A stretch of 64,000 nucleotides of DNA from JACCVL01 sp963704295 (lineage in GTDB: Bacteria; Actinomycetota; Actinomycetes; Propionibacteriales; Nocardioidaceae): the NCBI GenBank assembly GCA_963704295.1, contig OY969884.1, positions 1,488,001-1,552,000 of the forward strand, given 5' to 3'. Position 1 is the stretch's first letter. Each line of letters starts with the position of its first letter. Positions 24,834-36,299 of the stretch are shown in pieces. Position numbers and translations under genes: made by a program. The notes under the pieces are model-generated. The model did not search any database. It was not told the origin of the DNA and saw nothing but the letters and a program-made list of their open reading frames with translations.

Positions 24834-25467
24834 CCGGCTGCTCTTGCTGCTGGTCCCGCTGACCGGCACCTGTGTCCTGTGGGCGACCACCGGGGTGCTG
24901 GCCGTCCTGACCGACCAGGTGGCGGTGGGCTCGAACGCGTTCACCACCAGCGCGAACTTCTGCACCAGCCCCGGCAGCAGCACGGTGATCGCCACCGCCG
25001 ACACCTACGTCGACCAGACCGCCGCAACCACGAACTACAGCACCAACACCAACCTGCTGGTCCGCTCCAGGACCACGAACGGCAACGCACGGGCGCTGCT
25101 TCAGTTCACCTTGCCCACGGTCCCGGCCAACTGCGCGGTGAGCTCGGCGACGCTGCAGGTGTACAACGCCACCCCGACGACGGGCCGGACGATCGACGTG
25201 TACCGAGCCGCCGCCGCGTTCACCGCGAGCACCGTCACCTGGAACACCCAGCCCGCGACGACCGGCACGGCGGTGGGTAGCACCACGACCGCTACGGCGG
25301 GTACCCAGTCGTGGACGGTCACCGCTCACGTGCAGGCGATGTACACCACCAACAACGGCTTCGTGCTGCGCGACCGCACCGAGAGCGCGGCGACGGCCCA
25401 GCTACAGACGTACCGCAGCCAGAACAACGCCACCAACAAGCCGCAGCTGGTGGTGAACTGGTCCTGA
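24820..25467 (+). CDS. DNRLRE-domain secreted protein with SipW-dependent signal peptide
   Basis: A 215-residue exported protein, third gene of the operon (14-nt overlap with sipW). The signal segment LLLLVPLTGTCVLWATTGVLAVLTD ends in VAVGSNAFTTSANF, closely matching the first operon protein (GVLAV-TD-VG-NAF-T). The mature part is one DNRLRE domain: STVIATADTYVDQTAATTNYSTN at its start, LLQFTLP, and NGFVLRDRTES near the end. The domain is a beta-rich module of secreted surface proteins with unknown ligand. ATG 24820. Mature chain has two cysteines (FCTSP, NCAVSS). Confidence 0.88.
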   Translation: MWRRNRLLLLLVPLTGTCVLWATTGVLAVLTDQVAVGSNAFTTSANFCTSPGSSTVIATADTYVDQTAATTNYSTNTNLLVRSRTTNGNARALLQFTLPTVPANCAVSSATLQVYNATPTTGRTIDVYRAAAAFTASTVTWNTQPATTGTAVGSTTTATAGTQSWTVTAHVQAMYTTNNGFVLRDRTESAATAQLQTYRSQNNATNKPQLVVNWS

Positions 25468-25492
25468 GGGCGGGTCCGGTTCGGCCCGTCCC
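25468..25492. terminator. GC-rich hairpin after the SipW operon
   Basis: Directly after the stop codon, arms GGGCGGG-CC and GG-CCCG-CCC pair around a GGTTC loop, with two single-T bulges. It lies between this operon and the convergent gene at 25510, so it may terminate both. Confidence 0.4.
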
Positions 25493-25509
25493 GTCGCGGC
25501 GGGCAAGGG

Positions 25510-25989
25510 TCACGCTGAGTCGCGGATCACCACCGGTAGCCGTGCCGTGTCGGCGACGAGGACCGCCGGTCCGGGCCGCACCTCGTCGGGCACCGTGAAC
25601 GTCCACGTCACCTGTCCTAGGGTGTCGTCCGCGGCAAGGCCGGCGTCTTGGACCGCAACGTCGAACGTCCGTGCGCCCTGCCGAACAGACAGCACGATGT
25701 CGGACATGGGAGTCTGTTCCCCTTCCTCGCTCGAGGACACCGCGCAGCCCCAGACCACGCTCTGGCCTGCACCGTCGTCACAGCCCCGCACGAAGGCGCG
25801 GCCTTCGACGGTGACCACTCCGCTGCTATCCAGCGTGGGTCGCCCGCCGCCGTCCACCTGCAAGGAGGGCGCTGCGCAGCTCGCCGAGACGCCGCCCGAG
25901 GGTGCCAGCAGTAGCGCCGCCAGACCGCCTGCCACGCCACAGCGGCGAAGTCGCCGTGCACCCGTCGCTCCCGGCATCGTGGCCACCAT
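25510..25989 (-). CDS. Secreted protein of unknown function (159 aa)
   Basis: Exported, mostly beta protein. The N-terminal part (GVAGGLAALLLAPSGGVSA, residues 18-36) is a signal peptide followed by SCAAPSLQ; the cysteine sits near the cleavage site but the lipobox is not canonical, so lipoprotein status is uncertain. The mature part has GRAFVRGCDDGAGQSVVWGCAV (two blocks, likely disulfide) and ends in WTFTVPDEVRPGPAVLVAD, an immunoglobulin-like strand pattern. ATG 25989 or ATG 25977 may be the start. It converges on the SipW operon. Function unknown. Confidence 0.72.
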   Translation of the reverse strand: MVATMPGATGARRLRRCGVAGGLAALLLAPSGGVSASCAAPSLQVDGGGRPTLDSSGVVTVEGRAFVRGCDDGAGQSVVWGCAVSSSEEGEQTPMSDIVLSVRQGARTFDVAVQDAGLAADDTLGQVTWTFTVPDEVRPGPAVLVADTARLPVVIRDSA

Positions 25990-26088
25990 CCTCTTGTCCG
26001 GCTGAGGCTTGGACGTCCGGTGGCTCCCCTTGGTTGCCCGCGACCGACTTCCGACCGTCCGGCACAGGCTTCACCTACCACGGTGTGG

Positions 26089-26161
26089 TGGAGACGAAGG
26101 GACTCGAACCCTCAACCCCCGCCTTGCAAAGGCGGTGCTCTGCCAGTTGAGCTACGTCCCC
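26089..26161 (-). tRNA. tRNA-Ala (anticodon TGC)
   Basis: A complete cloverleaf of 73 nt on the minus strand. Acceptor GGGGACG pairs with CGTCTCC, the D-arm is GCTC…GAGC, the anticodon arm is CCGCC-TTTGCAA-GGCGG with TGC at positions 34-36, and the T-arm is GAGGG-TTCGAGT-CCCTT. The CCA end is encoded (26086-26088). Position near gyrA is the usual actinobacterial one. Confidence 0.96.
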
Positions 26162-26188
26162 GGGGGCCGCGTTCGCGACCGGGACAGG

Positions 26189-26329
26189 TCAGGAGCGCCG
26201 GGCCCCGGCGGAACCGACGGAATCGGTCGCCTCCGCCCACAAGTCTGCCTCGGCCTGGTCGGCGCGTGTCCGCTTGACCACCCACACCGCCCCGACTGCG
26301 GCCGCGGCCAGCGCGAGCAACTTCTTCAT
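26189..26329 (-). CDS. DLW-39 family protein (46 aa)
   Basis: A very short gene between the two tRNA genes. The product begins MKKLLALAAAAVGAVWVVK, a single hydrophobic helix, and continues RTRADQAEADLWAEATDSV, containing the DLW motif that names the family, 39 residues in its shortest members. AGGAGG lies just upstream of ATG 26329. These small proteins occur beside the tRNA-Ile/tRNA-Ala pair downstream of gyrA in many actinobacteria; their role is unknown. Conservation of motif and place makes it a real gene in spite of its size. Confidence 0.9.
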   Translation of the reverse strand: MKKLLALAAAAVGAVWVVKRTRADQAEADLWAEATDSVGSAGARRS

Positions 26330-26353
26330 CCGGACCTCCTGGCTGGGCGGGAG

Positions 26354-26428
26354 TGGGCCTGGCTGGACTTGAACCAGCGACCTCTTCCTTATCAGGGAAG
26401 CGCTCTAACCGGGCTGAGCTACAGGCCC
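26354..26428 (-). tRNA. tRNA-Ile (anticodon GAT)
   Basis: A 75-nt cloverleaf: acceptor GGGCCTG/CAGGCCC, D-arm GCTC…GAGC, anticodon arm CTTCC-CTGATAA-GGAAG with GAT, T-arm GCTGG-TTCAAGT-CCAGC. No CCA is encoded in the genome here, unlike the neighbouring tRNA-Ala. Confidence 0.96.
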
Positions 26429-26501
26429 CAAGGGTGCCGCCGAGCGGCCTGGGAAGGCTAGCCGATGCCGCCGAGCCGGTGCGAACCGGTCGGGCGAGCT
26501 G

Positions 26502-27274
26502 TCAGCGGTCCTCGGCCAGTGTGACCTCGAAGCCACCGAGCAGAGCCGCCGCCAGGTTGTAGAGGAACGCTCCGAGGGTCGCCAGCGCGGTGATCAGCAC
26601 GATGTTCGCCGCCGCCACGACGATGGTCAGCCCCATGACCCGGCTCAGCCCGACGTACTCCTGCACGTCGAACCTGCTTCCGGCGCGGGAGTTGACCAGC
26701 GTGTCGACGCTGGTGTTGATGGCCTCCCAGACACCGGCGGTGTCCAGGACCGACCAGACGATCGCTACGGCGATCACGGTGACTATGGCCAGCGCAATCG
26801 ACAGCGCGAAGGCCATCTTCATCACCGACCACGGGTCGAGCCGGACGATCCGCAGCCGGGCCTTCCGCGGACCCTTCGCCGGCCCTCTGCCGGAGCCCCT
26901 GCCCGTCGCCTTGGCTGGGCCGGTGCCACGGTTCGCAGCGTCCGGCGTGCCGCTCTCGGCGGCTGCCGCGGCCGGGGCGCCCGCCGGATGTGGCGCGGTG
27001 GTGGCTGCTGCCTCCCGCTGCTGTGTTTCGGAGGCCGCAGGCCGACCCGCCGGGACGGACCCCGGCGTCGAGTGCCGGTCCTCCCGCTCCGTCTCGTCCA
27101 CCCGAGGCATCGCCGCGGTCTCGGGTCCCCCGTCTCGGTCGCGCTGGGCGGTGGACCCGCGCAGCCACCGGGACCGGCGCTGCTCACGGGTCTCGGGGGG
27201 TGCCTGTTCCTCGGTCGCGGGACCGGTCAGCGAGCGCCGTGGGAACAGCGGCTGGCCCTGGTCGGGTCGGTCGC

Positions 27275-27278
<4 letters not shown>
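26502..27278 (-). CDS. DUF3566 domain membrane protein downstream of gyrA
   Basis: A 258-residue protein. Residues 1-140 are disordered, rich in Pro, Ala, Arg and Glu. The C-terminal DUF3566 domain (about 142-258) begins RLRIVRLDPWSVMKMAFALS, followed by a helix (IALAIVTVIAVAIVWSVLD), an extracytoplasmic stretch and a second helix with IVLITALATLGAFLYNLAAALLGG (two blocks). The same gene follows gyrA in mycobacteria (Rv0007). Its ATG overlaps the gyrA stop as ATGA, so it is translationally coupled. Function unknown; a link to cell-envelope growth is suspected in the literature only loosely. Confidence 0.93.
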
Positions 27279-29857
<2,579 letters not shown>

Positions 29858-29921
29858 GCGTTCGTCCTTCGTCGGGCGGCGGGCTCGAGCGGGGTGAGCG
29901 CCCGGTGGGACCGGGAATCGC

Positions 29922-32006
29922 TCAGATGTCGAGGAAGCGGACGTCCTTGGCGTTGCGTTGGATGAACGATCGACGCTGGTCGACGTCCTCGCCCATCAGG
30001 ATGCTGAACAGCTCGTCGGCGTTGGCGGCGTCGTCGAGCGACACCTGCAGCAGGACCCGGCCGTCGGGGTCCATCGTGGTCTCCCAGAGTTCCTTGGCAT
30101 TCATCTCGCCGAGACCCTTGTAGCGCTGGATGGCCCCCTCCCGGGGCAGCCGGCGACCCGCCTCGGCTCCGGCCGCGAGCAGGCCGTCCCGCTCCCGGTC
30201 GGAGTACGCCAGCTCATGCGGCGCGTTGCTCCACTTGATCTTGAACAGCGGCGGCTGGGCCAGGTAGACGTTGCCGCCCTCGATGAGCGGCCGCATGAAG
30301 CGGAACAGCAGCGTGAGCAGCAGCGTGGTGATGTGCTGGCCGTCGACGTCGGCGTCGGCCATCAAGATGACCTTGCCGTAGCGGAGCTTGTCGCGGTCGA
30401 AGTCCTCGTGGATCCCGGTGCCGAGCGCCGAGATGATCGACTGCACCTCGATGTTGGCCAGCACCCGGTCGATGCGGGCCTTCTCGACGTTGAGGATCTT
30501 TCCGCGGATCGGCAGGATCGCCTGTGTGCGCGGGTCCCGCCCACCCTTGGCCGACCCGCCAGCCGAGTTGCCCTCGACCACGAAGACCTCGCACTCGTCG
30601 GGGTTGCGGGACTGGCAGTCGGCGAGCTTGCCCGGGAGACCCCCGCCGCCGAGCAGGCCCTTGCGGTTGCGGGCCAGGTCGCGAGCCTTCCGTGCGGCGA
30701 TCCGCGCTGTCGCCGCGGCGATCGCCTTGCGGACGATGTCCTTGCCCTCGGCGGGGTTCTGCTCGAGCCAGGCGCCGAGGTGGTCGTTGACGGTGCGCTG
30801 GACGAAGGACTTGGCCTCGGTGTTGCCCAGCTTGGTCTTGGTCTGCCCCTCGAACTGCGGCTCGGCGAGCTTGATCGACACGATCGCGGTGAGACCCTCC
30901 CGGACGTCGTCTCCGGACACCCGGTCGGCCGGCTTCTTGATCAGCCCCCACTCCTCCCCCCAGCGATTGACCGTGGTGGTGAGAGCGGCGCGGAAGCCCT
31001 CCTCGTGGGTGCCGCCCTCGTGGGTGTTGATCGTGTTGGCGAAGGTGTGCACCGACTCGGTGAACGAGGTGTTCCACTGCATGGCCACCTCGAGTGACAG
31101 CCCCGCGGTCGAGCCGGCGTCGGTGTTCTCGGCCTCGAAGGCGACGATGCTGCGGTGCACCGGGTCCTTCGGCCCGTTCAGGTGGGTGACGAAGTCCACC
31201 AGGCCACCGTCGTACCGGAACGTGCGCTCCATCCCGCCCGCGTCGGCGCGGTGCACGCCGTCGGCACCGCCGTCCACCTCGGGGGCGACGGTGATGTCCG
31301 CGACGGCGTCGACCACCTCGTCGGCGCCTGGACGCTCGTCCCGGACGATGATCTCCAGTCCCTTGTTGAGGAAGGCCATCTCCCGGAACCTGCCGACCAG
31401 CGTCTCGAAGGAGTACTCCGTGGTGTCGAAGATGTCCTCGCTGGCCCAGTAGACGATCGTCGTACCGGTCTCGTCGGTCTCCTCCAGCCGCTCGAGCGGC
31501 GCGTCGGGCACCCCGAGCCGGAAGGTCTGCCGCCAGCGATAGCCCTCGTTGCGGACCTCGACCTCCAGTCGCGACGCCAACGCGTTCACGACCGAGACGC
31601 CGACGCCGTGCAGGCCACCGGACACCTTGTAGCCACCGCCGCCGAACTTGCCGCCTGCGTGCAGCGCGGTGAGGACCAGGGTCACCGCCGGGATGCCCTC
31701 GACCGGGTGGATGCCGGTGGGGATGCCGCGCCCGTCGTCCTCCACCCGGACCCCACCGTCGGCCTGCAGCGTGATGACGATGCGGCTGCAGTGCCCGGCG
31801 AGAGCCTCGTCGACGGAGTTGTCGACCACCTCGTAGACGAGGTGGTGCAGTCCGCGCTCCCCCGTCGAGCCGATGTACATGCCGGGGCGCTTGCGCACCG
31901 CGTCCAGTCCCTCGAGCACCTGGATCGCGCTCGCGTCGTAGGTCACCGGGTCGGGAGGAGGGACGGGTGCGGAGGAGCCAGATGATGTGGTCAGATCCGC
32001 GGTCAC
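29922..32006 (-). CDS. gyrB: DNA gyrase subunit B
   Basis: ATPase subunit of gyrase. GTG 32006 with GGAGG upstream gives 694 residues; the frame is open further up but only poorly conserved. The GHKL domain opens with QVLEGLDAVRKRPGMYIGST and has DDGRGIP and GLHGVGVSVVNAL; the TOPRIM domain has FVVEGNSAGGSAKGGRD and the DADVDG metal site; the tail has GLGEMNAKELWETTMDP. The 350-nt gap upstream (32007-32356) carries a candidate -10 and a strong hairpin (listed separately); no other gene is seen there. Confidence 0.97.
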   Translation of the reverse strand: MTADLTTSSGSSAPVPPPDPVTYDASAIQVLEGLDAVRKRPGMYIGSTGERGLHHLVYEVVDNSVDEALAGHCSRIVITLQADGGVRVEDDGRGIPTGIHPVEGIPAVTLVLTALHAGGKFGGGGYKVSGGLHGVGVSVVNALASRLEVEVRNEGYRWRQTFRLGVPDAPLERLEETDETGTTIVYWASEDIFDTTEYSFETLVGRFREMAFLNKGLEIIVRDERPGADEVVDAVADITVAPEVDGGADGVHRADAGGMERTFRYDGGLVDFVTHLNGPKDPVHRSIVAFEAENTDAGSTAGLSLEVAMQWNTSFTESVHTFANTINTHEGGTHEEGFRAALTTTVNRWGEEWGLIKKPADRVSGDDVREGLTAIVSIKLAEPQFEGQTKTKLGNTEAKSFVQRTVNDHLGAWLEQNPAEGKDIVRKAIAAATARIAARKARDLARNRKGLLGGGGLPGKLADCQSRNPDECEVFVVEGNSAGGSAKGGRDPRTQAILPIRGKILNVEKARIDRVLANIEVQSIISALGTGIHEDFDRDKLRYGKVILMADADVDGQHITTLLLTLLFRFMRPLIEGGNVYLAQPPLFKIKWSNAPHELAYSDRERDGLLAAGAEAGRRLPREGAIQRYKGLGEMNAKELWETTMDPDGRVLLQVSLDDAANADELFSILMGEDVDQRRSFIQRNAKDVRFLDI

Positions 32007-32144
32007 GCTCGGTTGCCTCCGGGGCTCGACACAGGCCGGCGCTGGGGTGCCGGCGCGCTGGTCCGACGGCGCGCCGGACGAGATGGAGGACCGGTCCTGC
32101 ACCCTGCCGTGGCGGCTGCGGTGCCGGGCGGTCCCGATGTCGTC

Positions 32145-32150
32145 AGTCTA
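32145..32150 (-). promoter_or_regulatory. Candidate -10 element for gyrB
   Basis: TAGACT on the minus strand fits TANNNT and would give a leader of about 130 nt before gyrB. No good -35 (TTGAC-like) is seen 17 nt upstream, so the assignment is weak. Confidence 0.35.
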
Positions 32151-32226
32151 CCCGGAAGCGCCGCTGAGCGTGTGCACCACGTGTGCGACCGTGCCACAGA
32201 AGTCGCCGGGTGCCGTTCTGCGGCAC

Positions 32227-32249
32227 GAGACCGCCGGTCAGGCGGTCTC
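32227..32249. terminator. Perfect 9-bp hairpin between DUF721 and gyrB
   Basis: GAGACCGCC and GGCGGTCTC pair perfectly around a GGTCA loop. It lies 108 nt downstream of the DUF721 stop (minus strand) and upstream of the gyrB promoter candidate, so it probably separates the recF operon from gyrB. No U-tract follows. Confidence 0.5.
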
Positions 32250-32356
32250 CCGTCCGTCGATCCGGGTCCCCCTCACGCCCATCGCGGCTGCAACCGGCTA
32301 CGGGGCGTCGCGGGACCGCGCCGGAGCCGCTCCGGTCGGGCGCGGAACACCGCCGC

Positions 32357-32935
32357 TCAGCCGTAGGTGTCCCGCGGCCCCCGGCCGTCGCGCACGGTGA
32401 ACCGGCCGTGCCGCCACGACGGTGCCTGCGGCGGGCGTACGTCGATCCGCTGCACGGTCTCCGGGCCCAGCTCGTCGTGCAGCCGCTGCAGCACCGTGGG
32501 GGCCAGCAGCCGCATCTGGGTGGCCCAGGCCGTCGAGTCCGCCCGAACCGCCAGTCGCCCGTCGACGAACTGCTCGGGCCGACAGTGCTGGGCCACGTCT
32601 TTGCCGACGATGGTGTCCCAGCGGGAGAACAGACCGTGCACGGCGACGTCCTCGGCCCAGCCGCGCTCGGCGACCAGCCGGTCCAGCAACCGGTCCAACG
32701 GCTGCGGGTCGCGCTCGTCCGCCCGAGAGCCGGACAGTGCGCCGACGAAGGGGCCCGCGCCCCGCCCGGCGCCCGACGGTCGGCCCGCCGCCCGGGACCG
32801 GCCGCGCACCCCGGCGTCCCGGTAGGACCGGGCGATGCTGCGCGCCAGGTCGGCGCCGGAGGGGTCGTGGCCGAGCGGATCGCGGTGAGTCGGGTCCGGC
32901 GGGGTCGGCTCAGCGCCCGACGCGTCATCGGACAC
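32357..32935 (-). CDS. DUF721 (DciA-like) protein
   Basis: A 192-residue protein with a disordered N-terminal half and a C-terminal DUF721 domain (about 85-180). The domain shows LFSRWDTIVGKDVAQHCRPEQFVDGRLAVRADSTAWATQMRLLAPTVLQRLHDELG in sequence order; the key parts are W-x-x-IVG, the HxxPxx turn and LxVxxxSxxWAxxL. DciA proteins load the replicative helicase DnaB where DnaC/DnaI are absent. Its place after recF in the origin cluster is standard. GTG 32935 overlaps recF by 11 nt. Confidence 0.92.
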   Translation of the reverse strand: MSDDASGAEPTPPDPTHRDPLGHDPSGADLARSIARSYRDAGVRGRSRAAGRPSGAGRGAGPFVGALSGSRADERDPQPLDRLLDRLVAERGWAEDVAVHGLFSRWDTIVGKDVAQHCRPEQFVDGRLAVRADSTAWATQMRLLAPTVLQRLHDELGPETVQRIDVRPPQAPSWRHGRFTVRDGRGPRDTYG

Positions 32936-34073
32936 GGCGCACCTCCCCCTCCATGACGTCGAACCGGGCGCCGACCAGCGACTCGGGGACGTCGGCGGGC
33001 ACCGCCGCGGTCACCAGCACCTGTTCCGCCCCGGCCACCGACTTCGCCAGATGGTCCCGGCGGTCCTGGTCGAGCTCGGCGAAGACGTCGTCGAGCACCA
33101 GCACCGGGTCGTCCCCGTCGGCCCGCAACAGGTCGTAGGCACCGAGCCGCAGACTCAACGCCAGCGACCAGGACTCGCCGTGGCTGGCGTAGCCCCGGGC
33201 CGGCAGCTCCCCGAGGGTCAGCGCCAGCTCGTCGCGGTGCGGCCCGACCAGCGTCACGCCCCGGTCGAGCTCGTCGTCCCGCCGGCGCGCGACCTCGGCC
33301 ACCAACGCGGCCTGCAGGAGCTCCCGGTCCGGCTGGTCGTCCGGCCCAGGCAGCTCGAAGGAGCAGGCGTAGCGCATGCGGACCGCGGTCCGGTCGGGTC
33401 CAGTGGCGGCGGCGACGTCGGCATACCGCCGGGCGACCAGGGGGTCGAGCGCGTGCACCAGCCGGAGCCGCTCCACGAGCAACTCCGCGCCGGTACGGGC
33501 CAGGTGCTCGTCCCACGAGTCCAACGTGCGCAGGGCGCCGGGATTGCCGCCGCCACGACGGGCGCCGCCGGCGGTCTTGAGCAGCGTGTTGCGCTGGCGC
33601 AGCACGCGGTCGTAGTCGGCCCGCACACCGGCCAACCGAGGGGCCCTGGCCACGAGAAGCTGGTCGAGGAAGCGCCGGCGCTCGGACGGGTCGCCCTTGA
33701 CCAGCGCCAGGTCCTCCGGGGAGAACAACACCGTGCGCAGCAGGCCCAGGAGCTCGCGGGTCCGGGGCAGCGGGGCCCGGTTCAGCCGCGCTCGGTTGGC
33801 GCCCCCGGGGACGATCTCCACCTCGGCGAGCGCCTCGCGCCCCTGGCGCAGCACGCGAGCGCGCACCACCGCGCGCTCCGCGCCGGCGCGCACCAACGGG
33901 GTGTCGGTGGCAACCCGGTGGCTGGCCAGGGTGGCGACGTAGTCCACCGCCTCCACGAGGTTGGTCTTGCCCTGCCCGTTGGGTCCCACGAAGGCGGTGG
34001 CGCCGGCCTCGAGGTCCACGGCGACCTCCGCGTACGAGCGGAAGTCCTGCAGCGACAGGTGCGCGACGTGCAC
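32925..34073 (-). CDS. recF: DNA replication/repair protein RecF
   Basis: SMC-like ABC ATPase that loads RecA at single-strand gaps with RecO and RecR. GTG 34073, 8 nt after the gnd stop, gives 382 residues, the usual size. N-terminus VHVAHLSLQDFRSYAEV, Walker A VGPNGQGKTNLVEA (about 31-44), signature region ASHGESWSLALSLRLG and Walker B VLVLDDVFAELD (about 335). The frame continues upstream but without conserved sequence. It overlaps the following DUF721 gene. Confidence 0.96.
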   Translation of the reverse strand: MHVAHLSLQDFRSYAEVAVDLEAGATAFVGPNGQGKTNLVEAVDYVATLASHRVATDTPLVRAGAERAVVRARVLRQGREALAEVEIVPGGANRARLNRAPLPRTRELLGLLRTVLFSPEDLALVKGDPSERRRFLDQLLVARAPRLAGVRADYDRVLRQRNTLLKTAGGARRGGGNPGALRTLDSWDEHLARTGAELLVERLRLVHALDPLVARRYADVAAATGPDRTAVRMRYACSFELPGPDDQPDRELLQAALVAEVARRRDDELDRGVTLVGPHRDELALTLGELPARGYASHGESWSLALSLRLGAYDLLRADGDDPVLVLDDVFAELDQDRRDHLAKSVAGAEQVLVTAAVPADVPESLVGARFDVMEGEVRRVR

Positions 34074-34081
34074 GGCGCCGG

Positions 34082-35005
34082 TCAGCTCGCCGGGTCGCTC
34101 ACATCGGCGCCCGGCGTCTGCTGCTCGCCGCCGCCGGCACGGATCGCGTGCCCTCCGAACTGGTTCCGCATCGCGGCGACCGCCTTCATCGCGGTGGACT
34201 CCTCCTGCCGTGAGGCGAACCGGGCGAACAGCGCGGCGGTGATCGCCGGCAGCGGGACGGCGTGGTCGATCGCGGCCTCGACCGTCCATCTCCCCTCACC
34301 GGAGTCCTCGGCGTAGCCGGCGATCTTCGACAGCGCCTCGTCCTGGTCGAGCGCGGCAACGAGCAGGTCGAGCAGCCAGGAGCGGATCACCGTGCCCTCC
34401 CGCCACGACCGGAGCACCTCGGTCACGTCCTGCACCACCGCGGCCGCCTGGAGCAGCTCGTAGCCCTCGGCGTAGGCCTGCATGACGGCGTACTCGATGC
34501 CGTTGTGCACCATCTTGGAGAAGTGGCCGGCGCCGACCGGACCGGCGTGGACGAAGCCGAAGTCACCCTCCGGCTTCAGCGCGTCGAAGACCGGACGGAG
34601 CAGCGCGACGTGGTCCGCGTGACCGCCGCACATCAGCGCGTACCCGTTGTCCAGGCCCCAGACTCCACCGCTGACGCCGCAGTCGACGAATCCGACCCCC
34701 TTCGCGTCGAGCAGGGCGGCGTGCGCCTGGTCGTCGGTCCACCGCGAGTTGCCGCCGTCCACCACGACGTCACCCTCGCCGAGCAGCTCACCCAGCGCTT
34801 CCACGGTCTCGCGGGTCGGTGCGCCGGACGGCACCATCACCCATACCACCCGCGGGCTCTCCAAGGTCCCGACCAGGTCGGCCAGCGAGTCCACGTCGCG
34901 CTTGTCCGGCGACCGGTCATACCCGACGACGGTGTGGCCGGCGCGGCGCAGCCGCTCGCGCATGTTGTCGCCCATCTTGCCCAGCCCGACGATTCCCAGC
35001 TGCAC
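34082..35005 (-). CDS. gnd: 6-phosphogluconate dehydrogenase, decarboxylating (short GntZ/Gnd type)
   Basis: Oxidises 6-phosphogluconate to ribulose-5-phosphate and CO2 with NAD(P). GTG 35005 (VQLGIVGLGKMGDNMRERL) gives 307 residues, the short tetrameric type. The cofactor loop GLGKMG (7-12) is followed by YDRSPDKRDVDSL (no Arg for phosphate binding as in strict NADP enzymes is obvious), then VVDGGNSRWTDD and CGVSGGVWGLDNGYALMCGG, and the catalytic Lys in GHFSKMVHNGIEY. Placement between dnaN and recF is the standard order in streptomycetes and relatives. Confidence 0.96.
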   Translation of the reverse strand: MQLGIVGLGKMGDNMRERLRRAGHTVVGYDRSPDKRDVDSLADLVGTLESPRVVWVMVPSGAPTRETVEALGELLGEGDVVVDGGNSRWTDDQAHAALLDAKGVGFVDCGVSGGVWGLDNGYALMCGGHADHVALLRPVFDALKPEGDFGFVHAGPVGAGHFSKMVHNGIEYAVMQAYAEGYELLQAAAVVQDVTEVLRSWREGTVIRSWLLDLLVAALDQDEALSKIAGYAEDSGEGRWTVEAAIDHAVPLPAITAALFARFASRQEESTAMKAVAAMRNQFGGHAIRAGGGEQQTPGADVSDPAS

Positions 35006-35016
35006 GACGCGTCCCC

Positions 35017-36159
35017 TCAACCCTGCAGCCGAAGCGGCATCAGCAGGTAGCGGAAGGCCAGGTTCGGCTCCCCCTGTTCCTCGGCGCAACCGGCGATCGA
35101 CACCGGACGGGTGGGCTGGGTGAACGCCAGGTGGCACCAGGGCGCGGACACCACACCGAGCCCGTCGAGCAGGTACGACGGGTTGAACCCGATCGAGAGC
35201 GGCTCGCCGGACAGGTGCGCGGGCAGTGACTCGACCGCCTGCGCCTCGTCACCACTACCGGCCTCCAGCACCACCTGGTCGGACTCGAACGCCAGCCGCA
35301 CCGGTGTGTTGCGCTCGGCCACGAGCGAGACCCGGCGCAGCGACTCGACGAACGGGGCGGTCTCCAGCCATACCGTGGACGTGGCCTCGGCGGCGAAAAG
35401 CTGCCGGACCCGGGGGAACTCCCCGTCCAGCAGCCGGGTGGTGGTCCGCCTGCTGCCACCGGCGCTGGTGCCCTCGAAGCCGATCAGCCCTTCCCCGGAG
35501 CCGCCGCCGGTGAGCGCGACCTCAAGCTCGCTGCCGGCCGTCAGCGACCGGGCGGTCTCCGCCAGCACCCGGGCCGGGACCAGCGCGACCCCCTCGGCGT
35601 CGGCCGCACCCGGCGACCAGCCGAGCTCCACCAGGCTGGCCCGGAACCGGTCGGTGGCCATCAGCACCATCTGGTCCCCGGAGATCTCGATCCGCACTCC
35701 GGTCAGCAGCGGCAACATGTCGTCCCGGCCCGCCGCCGACACCGCCTGGGCGACCGCCGCCGCGAACGCGTCGGCCGCGACGGTGCCGCTGCTGTCCGGC
35801 ATCGCGGGCAGGGCCGGATAGTCCTCCACCGGCATGGTCTGCAGGGTGAACCGGGAGCTGCCGCAGGTGAGGGTGGCGCGCTGCCCCTCCAGGGTGACCT
35901 CGACCGTGTGCGCCGGGAGGCTACGGCAGATGTCGGCGAGCAGCCGGCCCGACACCAACGCCTTGCCCTCGTCGGCCACCTCGGCGGGCAGGGTCGCCCG
36001 GGCCGACGTCTCGTAGTCGAAGCCGGACAGGCTCAGCCCACCGGAGTCGGCCTCGAGCAGCAGGCCGGCCAGCACCGGCACGCTCGGGCGGGTGGGCAGG
36101 CTGCGCGCCGCCCAGGCCACCGACTCCGCGAGCAAGTCACGATCGACACGGAACTTCAC
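35017..36159 (-). CDS. dnaN: DNA polymerase III sliding clamp (beta subunit)
   Basis: Ring-shaped processivity clamp, a homodimer around DNA. GTG 36159 with AGGAGG upstream gives 380 residues starting VKFRVDRDLLAESVAWAARSLP. Three repeated clamp domains are recognisable, each beginning near 1, 125 and 255. The C-terminus YLLMPLRLQG has the MPxRL motif conserved at the end of all beta clamps, part of the binding groove. Followed by gnd after an 11-nt gap. Confidence 0.97.
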   Translation of the reverse strand: MKFRVDRDLLAESVAWAARSLPTRPSVPVLAGLLLEADSGGLSLSGFDYETSARATLPAEVADEGKALVSGRLLADICRSLPAHTVEVTLEGQRATLTCGSSRFTLQTMPVEDYPALPAMPDSSGTVAADAFAAAVAQAVSAAGRDDMLPLLTGVRIEISGDQMVLMATDRFRASLVELGWSPGAADAEGVALVPARVLAETARSLTAGSELEVALTGGGSGEGLIGFEGTSAGGSRRTTTRLLDGEFPRVRQLFAAEATSTVWLETAPFVESLRRVSLVAERNTPVRLAFESDQVVLEAGSGDEAQAVESLPAHLSGEPLSIGFNPSYLLDGLGVVSAPWCHLAFTQPTRPVSIAGCAEEQGEPNLAFRYLLMPLRLQG

Positions 36160-36299
36160 GGCGACGGGCCTCCTGCGACGGGTGCGGGGGAACGCGTTCG
36201 GTCGCGCCATGGGTCCGGCGGGATCCGTACGGCGCTGGCGGGACGAGTGCAGGCTCGCTGAGAGCCGGGAGTCGCATCCTGCCACGCTGGCGGGACGGG

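Noticed and set aside
32143..33516. Long minus-strand frame overlapping recF, DUF721 and the gyrB leader
   Set aside because: Its translation is Arg/Pro/Gly-rich with no recognisable domain, as expected for a shadow frame in GC-rich DNA.
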